Shown: positions 14,043 to 19,799 of the stretch, in pieces
Layout: every line of letters begins with the position of its first letter
How positions within the stretch are numbered: position 1 is the stretch's first letter
Origin: a virus
DNA: 22,377 nucleotides
Virus record (IMG/VR): IMGVR_UViG_3300034102_003016
Span: 1-22,377 of that record
Reading direction: 5' to 3' (one strand)
The notes under the pieces: generated by a model
Databases searched by the model: none
Told to the model about the DNA's origin: nothing
Seen by the model: the letters and a program-made list of their open reading frames with translations, nothing else
Program-made: the position numbers and the translations under genes

Positions 14043-15727
14043 TTTGTGACTTTCTTGATGCTTTCGTATTCGGCTGCCAGGCGATCTTCCAGAGTCATTT
14101 TATTGGTCAACGGATTGTCACCCTTGGCTGCTGCACCAGGATTCTGGCTCTTTTCACGATGCAGGTCATCACCTCGCCGAAGTTGGCTATTGATATTAAA
14201 ATGCTTGGGTTTGGGCTTGTTGGTTGCATCAGGTGCATCTTCCACATCAATTTTGTCTTCTTCAAGATCTTCTTCATTTACTTCATCCGTGTCAAACTCT
14301 TGACCGAATGCATTAAATTTATCTTTACCTGCATGTTCAGCTTCTGCATCTTGCTGTTTGATATATTCGCCGCGACTGACTTCTTTGATTTCATCTGTGT
14401 TAAATATTTGTCCAAATGCATTAAATTTATCTTTGCCACTTTTTTCTGCGGCAGTATCTTGCTGTTTGATATATTCGCCGCGACTGACTTCATCCAGTCC
14501 GGCCAGACGTGCCAGCTCATTGAGTTCATCTTCCAAGGTCAAATCTTCGGGCATGGGTTTGCCTGTGCCGAAAAATTCAGGACCTTTGCCTTTGAGCAGG
14601 CGATCTTTGCCAGGAACCTGTGCTGTAGGCAAGTTGCCGGGTATGCCCTTGGGGTCGGGTTTCACATACGCAAACGCATCAGGACGACCAAATTGATCCA
14701 TCTTGCTGGGTACCTGTGCCGTTTCGTCAGCAATCATTTTGCCATGGTAACCTTTGATTTCCATGCAGTCACGTAGGAGTTCACTGCAATGTCCTGTTTC
14801 TTTGAATACCTTGATGTCATTGCCCAGTTCAGTCAACATCTCATCAACTGTTTGTTGTTTTTCTCTCAGCAGTTCAGCAAAGTTTACGCCTTCGGTCAAG
14901 CGTTGTTGTAAACGTGTCATAGCTTCATCTACTGTAGAGGTCATTTTTGCCTTGCGGCTGGCCACACGTTCGCCACCATCAATGGCAGATTTTTTGTTTG
15001 GCTTGCTAGATTTTTCTGCATCGGCCTTGACTCGACCAAACGGGTCATGACGCTTGTCATACTCAGGTGCTTTTTCTTTTTTAGGACGACCACGTCCTTT
15101 TTTCTCACCAGTGTCGGCCTTTTTGGCATGCTTGCGTGGACGGCCACGCTTGCCTTTGTTTTCATCATCTTCGTCTTCGTCATCATCACTTTGATAACCC
15201 GGGTAATCTTTTTTGGTATGCTTGGTCACACCATCTTTGTGACTGACTTCGCCACCTTTGTGTGTGGTTGCTTTTTCTTCAAAAAATCTTTCGTCTTGCA
15301 ACAGTTTATCTACTTGGCTTGTGGAGATATTGAACTCGTCGGCCACTTGCTCAATGGCTTCTTCTGGTTCCATTTCATAACCTTTTTGCTGATAAAAAGT
15401 ATCATTTAGTTGTGCCAATCGAGCACGGATCTTCTTAACTAACTCATGTTTTGGATTTACTTTGACTTCTTCCATCTTGCTGTGTCCGCAAGTGCCTTCG
15501 GCCATGCCACACTCTTTACATACAGCTTGGGTTACATCTTCATTTTTGTGTGCCTTGCTGTACTTGTCTTTTAATCTGGCCTCAATGGCATCAACACCTT
15601 CTAGTATGCTGCCACGAGCAGGTACCTCGGCATATTCTTTCAGACCAGGCACTTCTGTCTTGGGCTGTTCTGTAGGTTGTAGTGATTCTAATTTACCTAG
15701 GATGCTGTAGATGTTGTTGTGATTCAT
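14039..15727 (-). CDS. 562-aa disordered protein with AT-hooks, acidic run, Cys/His knuckle and internal repeat
   Basis: I do not recognise the family. Most of the protein looks disordered. It has a possible zinc knuckle (C70, C73, C80, H82), an acidic run of nine Asp/Glu (181-189), and two AT-hook-like motifs (RGRPRK 194-199 and RGRPKK 212-217) in a Lys-rich stretch. A helical region follows, then the DELNELARLAGL motif, and directly after it two tandem copies of a 36-residue unit beginning EVSRGEYIKQQD. AT-hooks suggest minor-groove DNA binding. The ATG at 15727 follows the upstream stop by one base, with AAAGG upstream; the longer frame from 15796 lies inside the previous gene. The gene lies between small and large terminase. 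A DNA-organising core protein is a guess. Confidence 0.78.
   Translation of the reverse strand: MNHNNIYSILGKLESLQPTEQPKTEVPGLKEYAEVPARGSILEGVDAIEARLKDKYSKAHKNEDVTQAVCKECGMAEGTCGHSKMEEVKVNPKHELVKKIRARLAQLNDTFYQQKGYEMEPEEAIEQVADEFNISTSQVDKLLQDERFFEEKATTHKGGEVSHKDGVTKHTKKDYPGYQSDDDEDEDDENKGKRGRPRKHAKKADTGEKKGRGRPKKEKAPEYDKRHDPFGRVKADAEKSSKPNKKSAIDGGERVASRKAKMTSTVDEAMTRLQQRLTEGVNFAELLREKQQTVDEMLTELGNDIKVFKETGHCSELLRDCMEIKGYHGKMIADETAQVPSKMDQFGRPDAFAYVKPDPKGIPGNLPTAQVPGKDRLLKGKGPEFFGTGKPMPEDLTLEDELNELARLAGLDEVSRGEYIKQQDTAAEKSGKDKFNAFGQIFNTDEIKEVSRGEYIKQQDAEAEHAGKDKFNAFGQEFDTDEVNEEDLEEDKIDVEDAPDATNKPKPKHFNINSQLRRGDDLHREKSQNPGAAAKGDNPLTNKMTLEDRLAAEYESIKKVTK
14276..14491 (-). repeat. Two tandem 108-bp coding repeats (36 residues each)
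   Basis: Units at 14384-14491 and 14276-14383 both encode EVSRGEYIKQQD...GKDKFNAFGQ.F.TDE. The DNA is also nearly identical over long stretches (for example the TTGCTGTTTGATATATTCGC segment in both), which points to a recent duplication inside the gene. Confidence 0.9.
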
Positions 15728-15728
15728 G

Positions 15729-16313
15729 TTATCGACCTTTGGTTGGGTTTGGTATAGTGTTTTGGCTGGACCCAACTGGGCTGGTAGTACCAACACTTTC
15801 TGTTGGCATCACGCCAGTGGTTTTTTCAGTAGCGGCAAATTCATATTTGCGACTTTCTAGTTCTTTGATCAAACTGCTGATACGACTTTGACCTGCTAGT
15901 GCTTGTGCGCCAGGCGCATCTTTTAATTCTGTTTCGTCTAGTAGGGCGCCTGTGTGATCCTTACCAGCCTGTTCAGCTTCTTCGGTGCATTCAGCTTCTA
16001 GTAGATTACGCACACAAATCCAGTCAGGATTGAGTTGGGCACGTTCTTTAATAGTCTGACGAATCTCTGGAACTGTGGTGGGATATGCAACTTTGATATC
16101 AAACATCCAGCATTCGCAAGGCCCCCACTGTGGGAATTCTCTGTGTTCTTGAATGGGCAGGCTTTTGACAGCACTGACACTTTCTAGCTGATAAGTTTCA
16201 AGAGCCGCTTTGATGCGGTCCATGACTTCGCCCTTGGGATTCACTGTGGCCAATTTGATGCGAAACTCGTATGGCTTGTTTAATTCAGCGATGTATGATT
16301 GGAATGGTTTCAT
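15729..16313 (-). CDS. 194-aa conserved phage protein with capsid-targeting-like N-terminus
   Basis: The N-terminus MKPFQSYIAE matches the T4 capsid-targeting pattern at seven of ten positions by my alignment, including Ile8-Ala9-Glu10 before the expected prohead protease cut. Residues 15-105 form a conserved-looking domain (PYEFRIKLATVNPKGEVMDR, PIQEHREFPQWGPCECWMFD, EIRQTIKERAQLNPDW) that I have seen in other aquatic T4-like phages without a known function. The tail (about 110-194) is low-complexity and contains GTTSPVGS (175-182). The gene opens a run of five genes and is preceded by a perfect late promoter 20 bases upstream and an AGGA ribosome binding site. Head-core association is inferred. 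Confidence 0.78.
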   Translation of the reverse strand: MKPFQSYIAELNKPYEFRIKLATVNPKGEVMDRIKAALETYQLESVSAVKSLPIQEHREFPQWGPCECWMFDIKVAYPTTVPEIRQTIKERAQLNPDWICVRNLLEAECTEEAEQAGKDHTGALLDETELKDAPGAQALAGQSRISSLIKELESRKYEFAATEKTTGVMPTESVGTTSPVGSSQNTIPNPTKGR

Positions 16314-16333
16314 CGTAATAATCCTATATTCAG

Positions 16334-16341
16334 TATTTATA
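16334..16341 (-). promoter_or_regulatory. T4-type late promoter (TATAAATA, perfect)
   Basis: The minus strand has the exact eight-base consensus, 20 bases before the ATG at 16313, with room for a short leader and an AGGA ribosome binding site. It should drive the five-gene run down to 12796. Confidence 0.8.
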
Positions 16342-16819
16342 CTTTTTTGTTTAATATTTGTTTTAGCAATTCGTTGCGATCCAGCACCACTCCCTGCCCT
16401 TCAATGGCCTGTTCTTCGGGAGTGCCGGCATCCTTTCGGATCTGATGGTCCAGCCGGGCTTTTTGTAGTTGCAGTTGTACCATGCGAAGTTTTTTGTCCA
16501 ATTTGGCTGTTTTGGCTGTGATTGCGTGTCCCAGCATCACACCTGCTGTCTGTAGGATCACACCCGAAAATCTGGGTTCTACATTCATGCCCAGATCTAT
16601 TAGATCTTCAGCCTTGCTCTGGGCCAATTTTGCCAGTTCATCCAGTTCTGTGTCGCCAGTTTCCAAGTCACGTACTGTGGGCAAGGCCGCATCAATCTTG
16701 TCTATGGCCTGATCTACCTGGGTGATTATGTCACGATTTTCTGTGATGGTTTGCTCAACTTCTTCGGGTGTGGCTTCTGTGGCAGGTAGATTAAAGAGTT
16801 CTTCTAGTTTTTTGGTCAT
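16337..16819 (-). CDS. 16: Small terminase subunit (gp16-like)
   Basis: The 160-residue protein is close in size to T4 gp16 (164). It has an acidic, flexible N-terminus, a central helical hairpin (about 60-125: ELDELAKLAQSKAEDLIDLG, then a long basic-to-acidic coiled segment KLDKKLRMVQLQLQKARLDHQ) and a short C-terminal tail. This is the layout of T4-type small terminases, which form rings, recognise or hold DNA and stimulate the large subunit ATPase. The late promoter AATAAATA lies exactly five bases before the ATG, and no ribosome binding site is visible. It follows the gp4-like gene. The assignment rests on size, helix pattern and neighbourhood more than on invariant residues. Confidence 0.72.
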   Translation of the reverse strand: MTKKLEELFNLPATEATPEEVEQTITENRDIITQVDQAIDKIDAALPTVRDLETGDTELDELAKLAQSKAEDLIDLGMNVEPRFSGVILQTAGVMLGHAITAKTAKLDKKLRMVQLQLQKARLDHQIRKDAGTPEEQAIEGQGVVLDRNELLKQILNKKV

Positions 16820-16824
16820 AGCAA

Positions 16825-16832
16825 TATTTATT
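16825..16832 (-). promoter_or_regulatory. T4-type late promoter (AATAAATA) for small terminase
   Basis: Seven of eight bases match TATAAATA. The box lies five bases before the ATG at 16819 and is flanked by a 5-bp inverted repeat (AGCAA/TTGCT). Confidence 0.65.
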
Positions 16833-17262
16833 TGCTATGTCCTTGGTGGAAAATCATATCTTCAGTGACAACTCTGAACGTGAGATTGTGTGCTCGGCAC
16901 CAGGCTCGGGCGGCTTCCCACTTGGCCATGTTTAAGATGGCACTGGCCTGGTCTCTGATGTTTTTGGCACCTTCTAAGGTGGTTTCTTTTTTGGGTTTGA
17001 CTTCTATTACCTCGGCACGTTGTCCGCCTGTGGCATCTACATAGGTAATTAAAAAATCTGGCACATAAATGGTATTTTTGCCTGTGAGTGGGTTGCGATA
17101 GTTGATGTGTACTGCTTCGCTGGCCCAGTTGAGTATGTTGGGATTGTTGTCGCAGAACTGCATGAAAACCAATTCCCAACTGGAGCGGTAGGTGGGAGTT
17201 TTGTTGCCCACATACTTGGTGGGATTTTGTATTTGAAATTTGCCTTGTACATACTTGCTCAT
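16828..17262 (-). CDS. 4: gp4-like head completion protein (TnsA/PD-(D/E)xK-type nuclease fold)
   Basis: The 144-residue protein resembles T4 gp4 (also called gp50, about 150 residues), which is needed to finish filled heads before tail joining. The N-terminal block GKFQIQNPTKYVGNKTPTYR and SSWELVFMQFCD, then WASEAVHINY, is typical of the family. Candidate nuclease residues are E30, D69 (VPDF) and E87-x-K89 (IEVKPKKE), a TnsA-like PD-(D/E)xK set; all are present, so an end-trimming activity is possible. The start overlaps the stop of the 127-aa gene (ATGA). No promoter of its own is visible, so it is read from the promoter at 19096-19103. Confidence 0.82.
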   Translation of the reverse strand: MSKYVQGKFQIQNPTKYVGNKTPTYRSSWELVFMQFCDNNPNILNWASEAVHINYRNPLTGKNTIYVPDFLITYVDATGGQRAEVIEVKPKKETTLEGAKNIRDQASAILNMAKWEAARAWCRAHNLTFRVVTEDMIFHQGHSK

Positions 17263-17642
17263 ATCAACACCGACCTTGCTACCAGGGGATTGGTGCTGGT
17301 GGTTCGTCTGATGCCGATGGTGCTGGTGGGTGCTCGATTGGTATTCAAGAATGCTGCCAGATACTCATTGAGTTGACCCGGGGGCAATTTTTGAAATTCT
17401 GACAACACTGTCATGGGATCTAAACCTTGAGCCTTGGCGGTGTAAAGTGTCACGGCAGCCAAATTTCTTGCAGACTTTTTGTTTTTTGTTTGTTTTTCAA
17501 AAAAAGCCACAATGGCATCATCGGCCGGACCAACCTCAAACACATCCGAATAAAGGTTATTAAAATATCGTCGGGCATCATTGACCGCAACCGAAGTATC
17601 GGGTGGTGCAAGATTGGTAGCAGTGGTGACTTGATTATTCAA
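17259..17642 (-). CDS. 127-aa conserved T4-like phage protein, function unknown
   Basis: The protein has a flexible N-terminus, a helical middle (NDARRYFNNLYSDVF, then AIVAFFEKQTKNKKSARNLA and TLYTAKAQGLDPMTVLSEFQ) and a C-terminal stretch LNEYLAAFLNTNRAPTSTIG ending in NPLVARSVLI. I recall this ending as conserved in cyanophage-type T4-like genomes, where the protein is listed as hypothetical in the structural module. It overlaps both neighbours by four bases (17639-17642 and 17259-17262), so it is tightly coupled to the tube-like protein and the gp4-like protein. A role in tail or neck assembly is possible, but nothing in the sequence proves it. Confidence 0.78.
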   Translation of the reverse strand: MNNQVTTATNLAPPDTSVAVNDARRYFNNLYSDVFEVGPADDAIVAFFEKQTKNKKSARNLAAVTLYTAKAQGLDPMTVLSEFQKLPPGQLNEYLAAFLNTNRAPTSTIGIRRTTSTNPLVARSVLI

Positions 17643-19090
17643 AATAGACCTCCAAAGGAAGCTTCTTGCAAGGCCGCTGTGCTGTAACTGGCGCTGAACT
17701 CATTAACAACGCTTCTTGATAGGTCACCAAACGCTTCAGTGATAGGAGCAGCCAATTGGCTGACCTGATCCTTGATAAATCCTGATGCCTGATCAATCAA
17801 GGGTTGTGTGATGTTGGTCACATAAGTGCCTACCTGTTGCATGGCGTAGGTTGCAGCCATGTTTGTGACTGTGGCCAAGGCTGCTTGTGGGTTTTGTATT
17901 GCCGATGCTATCAAATTAATTGTGGCACCGCCATTGGGACCAAGACCGGCCGCCAGGCCTCCAATGATGCCATTGGCTGCACTTGATACTACCCCACCCA
18001 CAAGACTGGCGGCCTGTGCCTGAAGTTGTTGTTGTAATTGTGCTCCGTTGGTTATACCTTGTGTCAAACTTCCTAGACTGGGCACACTGAATCCACCGGC
18101 ATTGATACCACCTGCTGATGATAATACTGTGCCAGTTCCAAATAGTCCACCAAAGGATCCGGTACTGGTATTGACTAGACCAGCACCAGCACCAAAATTT
18201 ACAGGTGTGATTCGATCAGTGAACAAGGGACTGATGCCGGCCAAGTCAGTGATGGTATCAGGGGCACGGCTGTATCCACCCTGTCCATTGTCTACCAGAT
18301 CTGTGCCATCGGCAGGAGCGATCGGACTTGGTGTGGCATCGTAATGTAAATCAACAAATCCACCTGCATTGTTAGCTGTGGTGTATCCTGTGAGATATTT
18401 TACTGTTTCATACTGAATGGTCATTTCATGACTGAGCAGGCTGGTTTCTCCGTTGACATGATCGCCATGCTTGAAAGCAGTGATGGTGGGATTGACCAGC
18501 TGATACTCGCTAAAATTTTTCTGATATAAACTGTAAATTCTTATGGCCTGTATGTATTGATAGGCCTGATGTCCATTGAGATTGGTGCCTACTGGTTGAC
18601 GTCTTGGACTGTATCCCCAATCAAAACTGGGACGACTTTGGTATTTGTGTGGTGTGTTGTAAGTGGCATCCGCATAGTCAGGATCGCGGAAAAAGAAACT
18701 GTAGTAGTCGTACCAGAAATTTCTTACATTGTCTGACTGATCATCATGGAACACAATTTGCACAGGATCATACTTGATGCTGTTTTGCACAATGTTTTTA
18801 CGATTGTAGGCATTGTGTGTTTTGGTGTCTATGGTAAATTTTGGTAGACTGGCGCTTTTGACCAGCATGCCCAGTTCTCTTGCTGGGGCATTACCGCTGC
18901 CTATGCTTTTGTACTGCAGGGTTTGATCAGAAATATTCGTGATCAAGGGATTGAAATCAAATTCTACATAAAATAAAAATCCATACTTGGGGCTGAGACG
19001 GAAATTATCATCAGTAAAGATTCTGGCTGCATGGCGATAGTCTCGAACAACTGTTTCTCTGGCCGGGGTAAGGAATTTGTTAATGCTCAT
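17639..19090 (-). CDS. Structural protein with tube-like N-terminal domain and Ala/Gly-rich tail
   Basis: The 483-residue protein follows the tube gene. The first 240 residues look folded; the segments SASLPKFTIDTKTHNAYNRK, YDPVQIVFHDDQSD and LSHEMTIQYETVKYLTGY recall the order of strands in gp19 (VDIKRPNVTF, TINFRDDATG, QIAINIRFDN), so it may be a tube-fold relative such as a baseplate hub or tube-initiating protein. Residues about 285-440 are rich in Gly, Ala, Ser and Gln with long uncharged helical stretches (for example 365-420), unusual for a tube protein. Late promoter GATAAATA lies five bases before the ATG and no ribosome binding site is seen. The gene is separated from gp19 by a terminator. 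Confidence 0.72.
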   Translation of the reverse strand: MSINKFLTPARETVVRDYRHAARIFTDDNFRLSPKYGFLFYVEFDFNPLITNISDQTLQYKSIGSGNAPARELGMLVKSASLPKFTIDTKTHNAYNRKNIVQNSIKYDPVQIVFHDDQSDNVRNFWYDYYSFFFRDPDYADATYNTPHKYQSRPSFDWGYSPRRQPVGTNLNGHQAYQYIQAIRIYSLYQKNFSEYQLVNPTITAFKHGDHVNGETSLLSHEMTIQYETVKYLTGYTTANNAGGFVDLHYDATPSPIAPADGTDLVDNGQGGYSRAPDTITDLAGISPLFTDRITPVNFGAGAGLVNTSTGSFGGLFGTGTVLSSAGGINAGGFSVPSLGSLTQGITNGAQLQQQLQAQAASLVGGVVSSAANGIIGGLAAGLGPNGGATINLIASAIQNPQAALATVTNMAATYAMQQVGTYVTNITQPLIDQASGFIKDQVSQLAAPITEAFGDLSRSVVNEFSASYSTAALQEASFGGLF

Positions 19091-19095
19091 ACTAA

Positions 19096-19103
19096 TATTT
19101 ATC
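19096..19103 (-). promoter_or_regulatory. T4-type late promoter (GATAAATA) for the 483-aa gene
   Basis: Seven of eight bases match the consensus. The box lies directly after the terminator T-run and five bases before the ATG at 19090, so the transcript would start at or near the start codon. Confidence 0.7.
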
Positions 19104-19137
19104 CATAAAAAAACCCGAGGTTTTTATGCTCGGGTTT
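19104..19137 (-). terminator. Rho-independent terminator after tail tube gene
   Basis: On the minus strand AAACCCGAG (19129-19137) pairs with CTCGGGTTT (19111-19119) around a 9-base loop, and the stem is followed by TTTTAT. It sits between the gp19 stop (19155) and the next start, and should end the sheath-tube transcript. Confidence 0.88.
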
Positions 19138-19154
19138 GATTATTTTGTACGTTG

Positions 19155-19766
19155 TTAGTTGACGCTGTCGCCTCTTGGGAATGTCACTGTGGTTCCAACA
19201 CCGCCACCAATGGTTTGTACAGCATTGTCAAATCTGATATTGATAGCGATCTGCACAGGATCATTGCTGCCGTAAGCCATGTCACCGTAGTCTACTGAGC
19301 TTAAGAAGCAACCTTCTAGATCCCATTGTTCAAGAATCACTGGGGTTGTTTGACCGTTGCCACCATCAAGCACATCAAACTCCATGCGGAATTTGTAATC
19401 GATGCCGGCTGGTGCGGAACTTTGTTCCATGAAATCAAACTGCTTCTGAATCTGCTCGCCAACAAGTTTGCTGACTTGGCCAGTGGCATCATCACGGAAA
19501 TTGATTGTGGTTTCTTGCCATTCTGGTTTGCCTTGCAAGTATACTTTGCTGTTGTAAACATCAAGAGTAATAGGAGTAAATGTCACGTTGGGACGCTTGA
19601 TATCTACCACTTGCTTGGTTAATTCTGTTGTTACGTTTGTCACACCAAAGTTGTAAAAGCTCGCACGAAAGCGATACTTTAATTTTGGCATCAAAAGACC
19701 TTGGCTGGAAGCACTTTGATCGTTTGATAGTGGTACTGTGAATTTGCTTAAACTTGCTACGGCCAT
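19155..19766 (-). CDS. 19: Tail tube protein (gp19-like)
   Basis: The 203-residue protein follows the sheath gene as in T4. It has the two-sheet tube-monomer pattern: KYRFRASFYNFG near the N-terminus, VVDIKRPNVTFTPITLDVYN, TINFRDDATGQVSKLVGEQI, and a final QIAINIRFDNAVQT strand. The protein stacks as hexamer rings to form the inner tail tube. It is longer than T4 gp19 (163), mainly through an N-terminal extension and a short tail. A late promoter (19785-19792) and an AGGAG ribosome binding site precede the ATG at 19766, so it has a normal leader, unlike some neighbours. A strong terminator follows the gene, which allows high, separate expression. Confidence 0.92.
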   Translation of the reverse strand: MAVASLSKFTVPLSNDQSASSQGLLMPKLKYRFRASFYNFGVTNVTTELTKQVVDIKRPNVTFTPITLDVYNSKVYLQGKPEWQETTINFRDDATGQVSKLVGEQIQKQFDFMEQSSAPAGIDYKFRMEFDVLDGGNGQTTPVILEQWDLEGCFLSSVDYGDMAYGSNDPVQIAINIRFDNAVQTIGGGVGTTVTFPRGDSVN

Positions 19767-19784
19767 GTTATTCTCCTATACTCT

Positions 19785-19792
19785 TATTTATC
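19785..19792 (-). promoter_or_regulatory. T4-type late promoter (GATAAATA) for tail tube
   Basis: Seven of eight bases match the late consensus, 18 bases before the gp19 ATG, with an AGGAG ribosome binding site (19773-19777) between them. It overlaps the gap after the sheath stop at 19800. Confidence 0.7.
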
Positions 19793-19799
19793 TATATTC

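Noticed and set aside
14159-14776. Plus-strand open frame of 205 codons
   Set aside because: It lies opposite the low-complexity 562-aa gene, has a Cys/Phe-rich composition typical of antisense frames, and has no ribosome binding site.
15047-15409. Plus-strand frame that looks like a membrane protein (many Phe, Ile and Val)
   Set aside because: It is the antisense of the Lys/Asp-rich AT-hook region; the hydrophobic look is a by-product of AAA/GAA codons read backwards.
14039-15796. Longer version of the 562-aa gene starting at 15796
   Set aside because: The extra 23 codons lie inside the end of the 194-aa gene, while the ATG at 15727 sits one base after that gene's stop with AAAGG upstream.
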